The position numbers were made by a program, and so were the translations under genes. The notes beneath the pieces were generated by a model, which saw only the letters and a program-made list of their open reading frames with translations, was not told the DNA's origin and made no database searches. A stretch of DNA of 64,000 bases from Sepioteuthis lessoniana (lineage: Eukaryota; Mollusca; Cephalopoda; Myopsida; Loliginidae), in contig OY757911.1 in NCBI GenBank assembly GCA_963585895.1, positions 91,907,785 through 91,971,784 of the forward strand, written 5' to 3'. Below, piece after piece: positions 11,087 through 21,897 of this stretch (its first letter is position 1; each line of letters starts with the position of its first letter).

Positions 11087-11780
11087 ATTGTGTCTCAATA
11101 TACTTGGGATCCATGTGACTGCTAATAATTCTACTAGTAATAATGTTGTGCTTTTTTTTCAGATTTAAAAATAGTATAGTTTAACAATAATTAATCCTCG
11201 ATCACAATGCCTTGGACAAGAGAGGAAAATATTTGGCATTACAATTTATTTGAAGATAGAATCATTCAAAACTGTCTCAATATAGATGTAACCCGTTAAT
11301 ATGATAATGATTTATTACTTAGACAAGAAGCTTAGAGAAATATGTCCTGGAAGCTGATGAAATAACAATTAAAAAAACATTGATTTGATGTCTCTAGCAC
11401 AAAGGATCCATTTTTCAGGGCGTGTTCAAAAAGACCTCAATTACGCTTGTCTCTGTATTAAATCATTGCCCTAATTATGGGTGCCCGTGTTATAATGGTT
11501 ATCGTCGTAAGACATAGACACGGCGACACGAGTTCAAATCCTGGACGAGACTGATTGCATTTCACATAGCACTAATACCCTTGGGGAAGGTATGAATCCA
11601 ATTATTCTCCCTCTAGCTATGGGTAAATAGTAGGACGGACTGGGTTCTTCAGCCTTGGTGAGGCAACTAGTCTAGGAGAAGGAAAACTCTGAATTCAAAC
11701 ATGTTAAACTCCGCTTAAAAATTGACCTTGTGTCATATCCTGCCCTATTTATGGGCTGCATTTTTTTTGAGACACCATGT
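11087..11780 (+). mobile_element. DUF4817-type Tc1/mariner MITE, copy 1, split by a SINE
   Basis: Ends are short inverted repeats (left GTGTCTCAATATAC; right, in reverse complement, GGTGTCTCAAAAAAA). The plus strand holds a start resembling MPWTREENIWHYNLFEDRIIQ, the degenerate N-terminus of a transposase family whose first domain is the DUF4817 helix-turn-helix. The rest of the transposase is deleted. A SINE A copy at 11479-11742 sits inside it. Related copies are at 22789, 34426 and 45923. Confidence 0.72.
11479..11742 (+). mobile_element. SINE family A nested in the DUF4817-type transposon
   Basis: tRNA-like head, B box GAGTTCAAATCC, central block CCCTTGGGGAAGGTATGAAT, and a 3' body ending near CATATCCTG. 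The target duplication is about 13 bp (CCCTAATTATGGG at 11469-11481, CCCTATTTATGGG at 11743-11755), one mismatch. The SINE is therefore younger than the transposon that contains it. Confidence 0.85.
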
Positions 11781-11826
11781 ATATATATTTGCAAAAAAAA
11801 AAAGTGGCTGCTATTTGTTTTAAGTT

Positions 11827-12072
11827 GGATGTCCGCGTATGTAATGGTTAAAGCGATGGATTTCGGAATCGTAGTAAGCGAGTTCGTATTCCAGTCGCGC
11901 TGTTACGTTCACTTTCGGGCAAATACCCTTGGGAAAGGTATGAACCCCTTTATCCTCCCAGCTATGGGTTAAATAGTACCACTACTGTTCTTCTCGGAGA
12001 ATGGATTTGGCATTAAATAACCTACAAAGAGTTGATATGTCATTAAACAAAGAAACCAAACCAAACCAAATA
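11827..12072 (+). mobile_element. SINE family B, full length
   Basis: tRNA-like head with A-box-like 'GTATGTAATGGTTAAAGCG' and B-box-like GAGTTCGTATTCC. The central block ACCCTTGGGAAAGGTATGAA is shared with SINE A, then 'TATGGGTTAAATAGTACC'. The 3' tail reads GATATGTCATTAAAC followed by (AAACC)n. This is the best plus-strand reference copy for the tail shared with family E. Confidence 0.82.
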
Positions 12073-12165
12073 AGTTCTAAATTGTTTGAAAAATGTTGCC
12101 TACAAAATATTCGCTTACAAATTCTACCTATGTATAAACTGGGTTTGGCATTAAAAAACACACAA

Positions 12166-12167
<2 letters not shown>

Positions 12168-12199
<32 letters not shown>
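12168..12199. repeat. (TA)n microsatellite
   Basis: A pure TA run of about 32 bp. Confidence 0.95.
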
Positions 12200-12202
<3 letters not shown>

Positions 12203-12384
12203 AAGTTCGTTTAATTAGTCTGGCTAAATTTATCGAGATAAACAACATTTTTTAGAATTTTTTTATTTTCATAAATGGAAGCTCTGCATTGTTTGGAATC
12301 GGTCATTGGCAAAAGCTATTTCAATCTCACAAAAAAATTGTTTTAAGGCTATAAAAAATGGCTCTAAATCAAACCGAGTACTTC

Positions 12385-12580
12385 ATGTTTTAACAGAGTT
12401 CTGTCATTAGATCTTTTGTGGGTGAGAAGTGCAAAACTCGTGAAATTCATTATGAGTACAGAGAGGCGTGTGTTAGCCAAAATAATGCTCACCAATAGAC
12501 TAAACATGGGTTCGAAACACCGAGCCTGAGTCAAAAAGAAAGTCCATTACTCTCCAGTAAAGAAAAAGTTCCGGGCACGG
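12385..12580 (+). mobile_element. Possible decayed mariner fragment
   Basis: Weak similarity only. VIRSFVGEKCKTREIHYEYRE resembles the start of an HTH_48-type mariner transposase, and an SPVKKKFR-like segment about 120 bp downstream resembles the middle of the same family. No inverted repeats were found. This may be chance. Confidence 0.3.
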
Positions 12581-12718
12581 TGATCAGAAAAAAGAGTTTT
12601 TTAGAACATGACAGATTCATCCCAACTGATTTTCTTGAAAAATGTGCAATTGGAAACAGTGTTTCCAAAACCAACTCTTTTGCTATAATTCACCTTATTT
12701 ATTGAATAAACATCGTAC

Positions 12719-12726
12719 ACACACAC

Positions 12727-12764
<38 letters not shown>
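12719..12764. repeat. (CA)n(TA)n microsatellite
   Basis: A short CA run passing into about 30 bp of TA. Confidence 0.9.
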
Positions 12765-12768
<4 letters not shown>

Positions 12769-12899
12769 ATTTTACTACTTTTAATACTTTGATAAATTTC
12801 AATTTCATAGCTAAACTTTACGCTTTTATTGAAAAGATTTCTGTTTTTTCTTCCGCTATAACGAATATCCACATCTCTCCAGACACTTTTTAAATAGGT

Positions 12900-14099
12900 A
12901 TTTTCCCCAAGAGCAGAATATGGATTTTCAAGGCTTCCTATTACAAGACAGTTGATAAGAATTCTTAGACTGGCTTCAGCCCCAAATCCAGTTCATTTTC
13001 TTAATAGTTGTCTGAGATCATTCATATCAGAATCTTTGCATGACATTTCCTCCATTAGTCCATGCGTAAAGTCTGATATTTTCCTAGCTTATGCAAACAG
13101 TAAATTCTATTCCCTCAGAAAATTCAATCAACACATTTTGTATAAGGAAATATTACTACTTATAACCCATCTGATGGTGTTATTCGTAGTATTTCTGCCA
13201 TGTTTCACTGTCTTATAAACAGATAACATTATGAAAGATAAACGTTTGTTTTATCCCGTATCGTATGAAAGAATATTATTCGTAGGCTTAACGTAAAACA
13301 TTGGTCGGCCTTTTTCTTCTTCAATATATTTCTTTTCCCATTCTGGATATCTGATTTTGTTTGTAACTGCATGGATGACATTAGAAGCATCTTCCATTTT
13401 AGAAAACAAACTAAAGAAATAGACCAACCATTTCTCTTACGTATTTCTTTATTTATTGAATAGTTTTATATCCAAACGCAACCAAAAAAGACACCACCAT
13501 TGCTGTTTTTTTTTTAATAAGAGATTTTGTTCAATGATCTAAATTTGAATTTTGTACATTGCATTAATAGATAAAAACTTGAACTTGCTACCATAAAGTT
13601 AAAATAGTTAAAATATTAAGTTTATCGAAAGAGTTTCTTTCACTTGTAGGATGTTTTACTGGAAACACGAAGGAAATACACTTTCGTATACATGTTTTTT
13701 TTTTGCATTTCTCTACCCACGGAGAAATAGAAATACGATTCATGTCAAGAAATTGGCTTGAATATGAAAATCGAAAAGTTTTAGTTCTGATATTTGCGAT
13801 ATTCGAAGAAAGTTTTGAAATTAATTTCTCCGAATTATTTTTACGGAGACTATAAAGTACATAGTCTCTATTTCTGATACTACTTCCTTCTTGTTAAATA
13901 CTTTGATACCGTGTGTAGTTCTCTTGACCTTTCCTTCTTCTAATGTACTCCAAACCAACAGATCTAATTAGGAAAAAATTTATTCTTCTAAATAATTTCA
14001 CATGTTTCAATCCTTTTATTCTCTGCTAAATTCGATTCAGTTTCGTCTATTCGTAAAGAGAAAAGTAGATTTTATTCCGTCTAAGAGTTCTATAAGGTT
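12900..14099. other. AT-rich stretch, no feature recognised
   Basis: Unique AT-rich DNA. The frame at 12952-13218 (88 codons) has no recognised family and no coding-like composition. Confidence 0.4.
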
Positions 14100-14535
14100 T
14101 GCATTTTTTGTTTTTGTTTTGTAAAAACAAGAGCCACATCAATTTCAAATCATAAATTCTTTAATAGCTGACATATCATTTTCAAACCATGAAAAATATA
14201 CCAGCCTCATTGTTTTTAAATCATTAAAAAAATAACGACCATAAAATTGTCAAAGCATTTTTATTTTAATAGCAGAAACATCATCTTAAAACCATATCTT
14301 GAAAAATAACGGTCACATTGTTTTCAAACTATTTAAAAAATAACAGCTATGTAGTTTTGAAACTATTTATTTTAAAAATCCTTAGCATCGATTTCAGACC
14401 AGATTTTTAAAAAATAATGACCATGTCTTTTTCAAACTATATATTTTCATTAGAGGCTACTCTGTTTTCAAATAATATTTTTTTGGAATAATAGTTAATT
14501 CATTTGCAAATCTACATTGTTGTTTACGTTATCTT
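14100..14535 (+). repeat. Degenerate 35-45 bp tandem array
   Basis: About ten diverged units of the pattern TTAAAAAATAACGGCCACAT followed by TGTTTTCAAACTAT, varying in length and sequence. Clearest between 14210 and 14420. It appears to be an old minisatellite with no coding content. Confidence 0.65.
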
Positions 14536-14608
14536 AACGCTTCCAAAAACAATAATGGTTACAAGAAAAGTGATTCCATTCTTGATTTGGCCAGTTACAT
14601 TTTCTTAG

Positions 14609-14611
<3 letters not shown>

Positions 14612-14659
<48 letters not shown>
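14612..14659. repeat. (TA)n microsatellite
   Basis: A TA run of nearly 50 bp. Confidence 0.95.
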
Positions 14660-14661
<2 letters not shown>

Positions 14662-15687
14662 TTCATTTGCTATTGTTATGCTACTCCCTTCAGACGTCTT
14701 CGCAACTGTATCAATAAAGATTCTTCTGTGATACGCTCCCATTGTTCTCAGTTTTTATTTCATTTTCTTGCGGGTCTTTTGAGAAAGCTACTTTTCTATC
14801 TTTGTCCTGTTGGCTTTTAGATTTTGTGTGTTATATTATTCTTTTCTCGATATGTCTTATTCAGTTCTTAAGTTTCCTGTTTGTTATCTTGACACAACCT
14901 TCAATACTAACCTTCTCTCTTTCATTTTATCATATAGTCAATATATGTAATCTCTTGGGAACAAATCTTTCGACATTGCTATCAACGCTCATGTCTTTAG
15001 ATTTGTCCTTGTTCTTCTTTTCTCTAATTTAATAATTGCAATGGAACTTTCTTTGGATATGTGCTGCTCCTATTTTTTGCTTTCATTAAAAGGATATTCT
15101 TAGACTTTTCAGCCAATGTCAACATAGAAATTTTACCTAAAATTACAGCTTTATTTCCACTATTTAACAATTAAAAATTATGATGATTTTCCTAATATGT
15201 CCAAACTTGAATAATTGTTGCTGGGTGTCCTAAGTGCAGCACTGTTTTTCTTTTCCTTCACTCATTTTTTCATCCGCGAGTATGGAAATTTTCTCTTCAT
15301 TGCTTTGTGGGACCTCGAAGAAATCTGGCCGAGACAAAGGTTAGACGAGGAGATGAAGACAATTTTACACCCGGAAAATAAAGAAAAATTCAGACTCGTG
15401 GTCACAGAAAAATGCCACTCATTTCATTATTGTTTCCATCCCACTTTGGACTTGTCTCAAAAGCAGGGAAACATTAAATGATATTCTCGAGTCGATGAAG
15501 AAAAGAGTTTATTGTTGCCCAGAAATCTAGATCATCTTTTGTCCTCTGCATGTTACTAACTAACTCACTGAACCTTTTAAAGACCCTAACTCACATATGT
15601 GACCGTTTCTTAAACATAACACGAGAGTTCTTGTGGTTAACCTCATGCTGTTTGTCACACAGCCAGATAACAGATTAATTCGAGATG
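14660..15687. other. AT-rich stretch, no supported gene
   Basis: It holds frames of 96 codons (14742-15032) and 88 codons (15215-15481). The first is a low-complexity Phe/Leu/Ser translation of T-rich DNA. The second (start MLLGVLSAALFFF, then a charged tail) has no recognised homology, and its only gene-like property is length. No host exon is called. Confidence 0.3.
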
Positions 15688-15927
15688 GTTTAGTTTGCTT
15701 ATTTTGTTTAAAGGCGTATCAGATTTCGTGGGTTATTTAATGCCGAAGCCATCCTTGTAGTAGAACTGTAGTAGTTCTATTTAACCCAAAGAAGAAGATG
15801 TAAGCATTCATACTTTTCCCGAGGGTATTAGTCCAAATGTTAATGTTATACCACGCCTGGAGTTCGAACTCACTTACAACGATATCACAATTCAGTACGT
15901 TAGCCACAACGCCATGGAGACTCCCCT
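15688..15927 (-). mobile_element. SINE family B
   Basis: Minus-strand copy running from the 3' tail side (GGTTTAGTTTGC, then GGTTATTTAATGCCGAAG) to the tRNA-like head at the right end. The B box is the reverse of GGAGTTCGAACTC. Diverged, with no clear target duplication. Confidence 0.75.
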
Positions 15928-16902
15928 CACTTTCATAATGGGATGTGGTCATTATGTTACACTTTTGTAGATTATTCTTCGTTTAACAGAATTAAAATTG
16001 ATATTACCTTATTAAACCAGACAAAAGGGAAAGTTTCGAAAACAAGATCAGTTTGTTACTTCATGTGATTTAGTGGATTCAATACTTTATTATCAACTTA
16101 ATAACAAATCAAGTTAATCTCCTTAAAAAGCTTACTTTAAGAAACCACTAACAGATGAAAACCATTGTTCTACTACTGGAAACAGTTCTAAAAGTCTTCA
16201 ATACACAATTTCCTGTGTGCTCTCAAAAATTCTCAAACAGAAAACAGAAAATAGACAAGGATCATAGGAATAAAAAAAGGGCAAGTTACACTCTAGAAAT
16301 ATTCTTTTTAATCCCGAATTCATTCCTGAAAAAATGAAAAAAAAAAAGAAATTCGGATTAATAATTCTGACTGAAAATCACCCGATCAATATTAATTCAT
16401 CAACATTTATTCTCACCGGCAAACGTCTTCCAGATCTGACGAGAATCCACACTTGTGTCGAATTTTCCTTATTTCGTGAAGTAACAGGTCGACTAGAAAG
16501 GAGTTTGTCTTGAAAGTTGCTCGGCTGACAAAATGTCCTGAGCCACTTTAAAATCTGTATCTAGAATACAAATTTTACTAACTTGTCAAATGTTGCACAG
16601 AATTTGATCATGCTTTCCATATTAATGAAACACTTAAGCTAACACCCTTGTAATGATTTCAGATTTCCCTGTTGGATATTAATTCTAAGAGGCACACATA
16701 ATCTGAATGTTTTCACATTTGTTGAAGGTCAACATATTTCAGATAATTTACCAACCAGAAAATAAAATCCTTCCTTATAAGATCTGTTACATAGCATATT
16801 TTGAAACCAATATAATTGCTCAACAGAACTGAATTTTTTGACTAAACAACCTAGTATTGAGATAATTTATTCATATTTCTTTTGTTTGTATTTATGAAGA
16901 TT
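15928..16902. other. AT-rich stretch, no feature recognised
   Basis: No repeat family or coding signal was recognised on either strand. Confidence 0.4.
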
Positions 16903-17127
16903 GGAGGTACACATTGCGTAAGGAGTTTTGTGGTAGGAAGTGGACTCAGCTAATTCAAATTCAGAACGATGCTATCAGCATTTCAAATTGCGCTAATGCC
17001 CTTGGGAAAAGTATGAATCCAGCTACTTTTTCACTGAAAATCGGTAAATGCTATGGCAGACCGGGCTCTTTAACCTTGGTATGGAATCTGATCAACGGGA
17101 AGGATCACTGAGTTCAAACCCTTCCTG
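16903..17127 (+). mobile_element. SINE family A, diverged
   Basis: The head is eroded (GGAGGTACACATTGCG; B-box region CTAATTCAAATTC). The central block CCCTTGGGAAAAGTATGAAT is clear. The 3' body is rearranged around 17080-17120. Confidence 0.65.
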
Positions 17128-17264
17128 GATAAGGATGGACTCCCTCAAGCCACGATAGGTGAGTAGCAACGCCATGAGGAAATCAGGTGACGCAACCAGA
17201 GAAAAAGGTTTTGTACATCCTGGAGAACTGATTCCTTTTGGTAATTGTATCAAGTTAGATTAAA

Positions 17265-17625
17265 TGTTATATAACATACGACATGGATTTTCGGTTCGTT
17301 CCTAGTGACCCCGTGTGCTTTGACAAGCTTTCACGGATATGACAGCACATCAGGGCACTCGGGTACAACAGGCGTGTAACCGGAAGGAAACCACATGATG
17401 AGAACCTCGTTGTCAGATTTGGACAGAGTGCAGAAAATCGCAAGCGTTGGCACCCTCTGGCCCCCGGAAGAAGATATAGGAAGAAGTCGTCTCTCTGAGT
17501 ATATAATCTCTCCATCTATCTCTCAAAGAACGACAAACTGTGGCCCCTTTTCGAGAATAAAATGAGAGATATATTTTATAAAGAAGAGTGTTTCGTTCGT
17601 TCATTGAATTGTGTAAATCGTGGGT
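17265..17625 (+). mobile_element. Probable solo LTR of a related family (fossil)
   Basis: It starts TGTTATATAAC, like the start of the LTR family at 1371, 2136 and 27265. It has a TATA-like box near 17500 (AGTATATAATCTC) and then CCCCTTTTCGAGAATAAAAT, which parallels the AATAAA region of that family including the following 'GAGAGATATA...AAAGAAG'. The right boundary and target duplication are not resolved. GC content is higher than in its surroundings. No internal retroelement region is attached. Confidence 0.5.
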
Positions 17626-17694
17626 ATAAAATATTATTAGCAAAGTAGTTTTTCGCTTTATTTTATAATTAATAGTTTTAAATATTCATAGTAT

Positions 17695-17770
17695 GCTGAT
17701 AAGGTTCTTTAATCTTGATGTAGCAATCGGTTTAGGAAAAGGAAAACTGAATTCAAATCAGTTGTAGACC
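17695..17770 (+). mobile_element. SINE family A 3' fragment
   Basis: Only the end of the 3' body is kept: TTCTTTAATCTTGATG, then GGAAAACTGAATTCAAATC. Confidence 0.5.
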
Positions 17771-17942
17771 TAGAGAGGGTCGGGCTCTTTCAGTCTATTC
17801 ATTCTCATGACCCACTCTATGAGTAGAGCCTACTCGACCGAAACACGTTTCTTCCCATATCTAAATATTGATGAATTTCATGCTAGTTTTAACTGTATGA
17901 AAACAGCAAAATCCACGGAAATAAGATAGTAAGCATATTTTA

Positions 17943-18400
17943 ATCATCATCATGTCGTGCCTCTAGCACGGATATCCCTGACCCTCTCTCGCCACTTCTT
18001 CCTATCATTCCTCGACTGTGATCCTCACATAGCTGCTGGATGTATGTTCGAGCTGGTCGTCCTGCTTTTGCTTGGCCATATGCGGGGGTCCATGGGAGTA
18101 CATCACTTATGAGCTCGTCCTTGCTTCTCTAGCAGTGTCCTGCATGTCTGCTTCGTTTAGCTTGGATAGTTTTCGTGATGGGAGGCAGTTGGTCGTATAG
18201 TTGGTGCCTTGTGGGGTGTTGCCACCAGGACTTGTTCAATATTGCTCGTAACATTCTTGCGTAATTGCCGTCTAGCTTCTTCTCCAGCCGTTTAGTTGGC
18301 GTCTAAGTAGTGCATCCATATAGCAGTATCGACACGACCGCTGCCTGGAAGAAACTGCGTTAAAGATGACATTTAGAAAGTCTGTATTTATAATCAGTTG
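17943..18400 (-). mobile_element. LINE A 3' end
   Basis: Minus strand. Begins at the 3' tail (CAT)n near 17945 and reads back through the C-terminal region of LINE A (RDIRA.., GRPARTYIQQL, CWRSKDELISDVL, LDGNYARM), with internal deletions and shifts. Parallel to the copies at 46218 and 41476. Confidence 0.8.
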
Positions 18401-19068
18401 GCATAAATTCACCAGCATTCATAAGAATAAATCAATAAATCGATAAATGAATAAATATACTCTATCACGACTGAAAACAAAACAAAAAAAAAAGATTATC
18501 AATCAGGGTTGCCAACCTGAAAAAATCAGTTTCCTTACTTTTTAGACCGAAATCGTTCATCTTCAAGTCAGCAGAGCTGTTAAACTAATACATTTCCTTG
18601 AGGAATATTTACTGAGCAAATATCCAATGAGAAAAAAAATTAGACTTTATCTATCGTGGCAACAATGGCCCGAAATTTTACACTGCATTCAGAAATTGTG
18701 TGTTTTGTTTATATTGTATTTGCTTAGTGTATTTCCCAAGTTAGCACTTTGTTCGTTACTTCAGACCATTCAAGTATAAAATGATTATATTAAACGCTGC
18801 CTCTCAAATTATCTGTGTGTCACAGGAGACTTGTTTTATCGGATTAATCAAAAGTAGTGGTGATTTAATGTTTGTAACCGAAATAATATCAATGATTGAA
18901 CCTTCATACTGCCAAAGACATTCTGGTCGTTTAAAATTAAAAGAAAATGGTTAAATTAAACGGACCCTCCATCCCGCTTGATACACAGACAGATAGTGAA
19001 TAAATGATGTTAGGATAACGATAAGTAAATGGGTGGTAATCATAGACTAAGAAAATTACGAAAACACG
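18401..19068. other. AT-rich stretch, no feature recognised
   Basis: Unique AT-rich sequence with no supported gene or repeat. Confidence 0.4.
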
Positions 19069-19310
19069 ATGGTTGGTTGGTTTGTTGGGTTTTATGGCAT
19101 ATCAACCTTTGTAGTATGACGCGAAAACTTTACTTTTATCCCAGAACGGGGTTTTATTTTCGCACGTGTGAAGACGGGGCAGGTTGGCACTTGATCCCTT
19201 GTAGAATAAGTCCTCGTTCAGAGTTTTTCTCTCAGGCATATAAGAACTGGCATATTATGTGGGGGATTAATTTAGGGCTAGACTGACCGCCGCTGGCAAG
19301 GGGTTCCAAA
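19069..19310 (-). mobile_element. Repeat K: novel body with the shared SINE B/family E tail
   Basis: Begins with GGTTGGTTGGTTTGTTGGG and TTATGGCATATCAACCTTTG, the reverse complement of the 3' tail of SINE B and family E. After that it runs into a body found in neither (about 19110-19300, 'GAAAACTTTACTTTTATCCC' to 'GCCGCTGGCAAGG'). Only one copy lies in the window. It could be a third non-autonomous element or a chimeric insertion. Confidence 0.5.
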
Positions 19311-19695
19311 TTTCACACAATCCACACACCCACCAGGTCGCTTTCCTTCCTTCCCCTAGACAATGGAAGAATATGGACCTATAGGTTTAGTCGTAATAAT
19401 ATAATATTGTAGTAGTCGGCAACTCCGGTTTCCCGTGTGATATTTTTAAGGAATTAATAGGACAACTCTAAGCAAGATAACATAAGGCGAATAGAAGTTG
19501 AAAAGGAAGCATGAAGTAACAAATTCGTAGAAGATACGGCAAAGAACAATTTCGACCACGTGGTAACATTAAAAATACAGGAATCCTTTACTATACAAAG
19601 AGATACACTTTCAAAGTGTCAAATATATAATAAATGAATTGAACAGTCCATGGACATAAATGTCTTTCTTCTTTTCTGTTCTTTCGTTTTCCTTC

Positions 19696-19701
<6 letters not shown>

Positions 19702-19727
<26 letters not shown>

Positions 19728-19764
19728 TGGTATATAAAATTGAGAGAGAGAGAGAGAGAGAGAG
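19702..19764. repeat. (GA)n microsatellite, two runs
   Basis: Two GA runs separated by a short spacer; the unit GTGGTATATAAAATT follows each run, so the array itself was duplicated. Confidence 0.9.
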
Positions 19765-20249
19765 TGGTATATAAAATTTGGGTATAAAGGAAAAATCGCC
19801 CCAAAGTTACTTATCTTTTTTTTCGACGGGGTTCCACTGGAGAATCTTTCTTCTTTCACGGGCTAATAAACTTTATGCTATTTGTAATACTGGCTTGAAG
19901 AACTTGGGTCCCTTGTGTCTCAGATATTCTTTTGTCTTCTACCCGGAGTAAATGGCTATGGGTCTGCCACGAGCCCTTTCCAATAACTAACTTTCTTATT
20001 ATTTATTTCCGCTGAGGGGAAGGAGTCCCTACTTCCGTTTTGGGGTCCCAGCCAATCACTTGGCTTCTACCTTCCTCCCCTTCCGGTGTCCGGCGACCTG
20101 AGGTTACTAAGTAACAACACCTGTTGATATCCCCTCTGTGACCTACATTCTTTCTTAACGGTCACTTTTTTGACGGATTGCCACTGTTCATTCCAACGGG
20201 AGGATAGTATTAATCTTATTTCTATCGTCTCCGTGGGATATCACGTGAC
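19765..20249. other. No feature recognised
   Basis: Moderately GC-richer segment with no gene, tRNA or recognised repeat. Ends at the family E copy. Confidence 0.4.
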
Positions 20250-21362
20250 AGTAGGTTATTTAACGCCAAATCCATTTTTATGTAAATAATCAGTTCTATT
20301 TCAAACAATTCAGTTTAGGATGAATGCACAGTTTAATTGTCAAAAACATTTCTATTTCAAACTATTCAAGCAGTTATATATAACAATTCAGTTTAGTGTT
20401 AGTACAGTTTCAATGTCAAAAATAGTTCAATTTAAAACAATTCAGTTCAGCATAAGCACTCAGTTTAAATGTGAATACAGTTTAGTTGTAAAAAAACATT
20501 TCTATTTCGAGCTATTCAGTTTAGTCAAGCAATTCTAATTCAGCTAATTCAGTTAAGTAAAAGTACAGATTTTGATTACACACAGTTACATGTCAGAACA
20601 ATTCTATGTTAAACAATTCAGTTTAGTGTAAATACAGTTTCAATGTAAAAAAGCAGTTCTATTTGAAATAATTCAGTTTAGCACAAGCACGTAGTTTAAA
20701 TGTAAGCACGGTTCGATTGTTAAAAAACAATTCTATTTCAAGCAATTCAGTTTTGCATATGTATGTCGTTAGTTCTATTTAACCCATTGATAGGGTGCTA
20801 TCAGGTGCTACCACGCCGGGCCAGAGTGGACCTGAGAGCAATAGCAATGAAGGGGTGCTACGTATTTCCCAAGGCCCCAGCATTACTGGGACCTCACCAC
20901 CAGACTTTTTAGTGTCATATCCAGTTAAATGTCAAACAGTTTTATTTCAGATAATTCTGTTTAGCATAATTACACAGCTTAAACGTCAAAACAGTTCTAT
21001 TTCGAGCAATTCAGTGTAGCATTAGTATGCAGTCTCAATGACAAAACAGTTCTATTTTAAACAATTCAGTTTAGCATAAATACGCAGTTTAAATGCAAAA
21101 AACAGTTAAGTGAAAGAAGCATAGTTTAGTTCTATTTAACCCATAGATAGGACCCTTATCAGGTGCTACCACTTGGGGCAAGAGTGGACCTGGGAGTGAT
21201 GGCAATAAAGGGTACTCCGCATTTCTTAAAGTTCCAGCATTGCTGGCACCTCACCATCAGATTGTTTAGTGTCATATCCAGGACACTCGCTGGGGGGGGG
21301 GCTCTTACCTCTCCGCAGAGAAGCAGTGGGTGAATTCTATAGCCCCAGCCGACTGGGCAAAC
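20250..21362 (-). mobile_element. Family E repeat, long copy with two internal tandem arrays
   Basis: The left end is the shared 3' tail (GGTTATTTAACGCCAAATCC). It is followed by an array of about 45-55 bp units with the core AGTTCTATTTCAAACAATTC AGTTTAGCAT and CAGTTTAAATGTCAAAA. A 'body' then runs from 'CTATTTAACCCATTGATAGG' to 'CACCACCAGACTTTTTAGTG'. A second array (20920-21110), a second body and the terminal segment ending CCCCAGCCGACTGGGCAA follow. It is therefore a partly duplicated element. No coding frame is recognised, and the head is not clearly a tRNA. I cannot name the family. Confidence 0.7.
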
Positions 21363-21436
21363 GAAAACACGAGGATAGTTAGATATGAAAAGACAAAGAT
21401 AGACAGGTAGATGAATAGAAACAGACTTATAAGTGC

Positions 21437-21461
21437 GAGAGAGAGAGAGAGAGAGACAGAC

Positions 21462-21492
<31 letters not shown>

Positions 21493-21493
21493 A
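21437..21493. repeat. (GA)n microsatellite
   Basis: A GA run with CAGA interruptions. The 99-codon minus-strand frame over it is Ser/Leu low complexity and not a gene. Confidence 0.9.
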
Positions 21494-21529
21494 ATGTAGA
21501 TAGTTATTGATAAAGGAAGTAAAAGCTTG

Positions 21530-21897
21530 GTATAACATTGGCCAAGTGGCTAGAGTATTCACCAATGGCGTGGGAGACCAGGGTTCAATCCCAGGTCGAG
21601 TCATACCAAAGACTTAAAAAATGGTACTTGATACCTCCCCGCTAAACACTCAGCATTATATGGTAGGGATCTAGGGTAAAGTGGAGTAATCCGGTGGAAG
21701 GATATGCGCTCTCCCTTACACCTTGGTGTAATAGCTATTGAAAAGGGAGCCTTCAGATGTAGGGGTCAAATAGAATTAAACTGTGAACTTATGCTAAACT
21801 GAATTGTTTTAAATAGAACTGTTTATGTATATATGAATAAATTTGTCATTAAATACCTACAATGGTTGATATGCCATAAAACCAAACCAGATAAAAC
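21530..21897 (+). mobile_element. Chimeric SINE: family C head with family E 3' end
   Basis: 21530-21760 is SINE C in the plus direction: A-box-like CAAGTGGCTAGAG, B box GGGTTCAATCCC, and a body that stops at GAGCCTTCAGATG. From about 21762 the sequence continues as the 3' end of family E (GTCAAATAGAATTAAAC, AACTGAATTGTTTTAAATAG) and the shared tail GTTGATATGCCATAAAACC with AAACC. The join lacks a polyA tract or target duplication between the parts. Confidence 0.7.

Noticed and set aside
15215-15481. Possible small membrane protein (88 codons, hydrophobic start)
   Set aside because: T-rich DNA gives hydrophobic residues by chance, and no homology, repeat or neighbour supports it.
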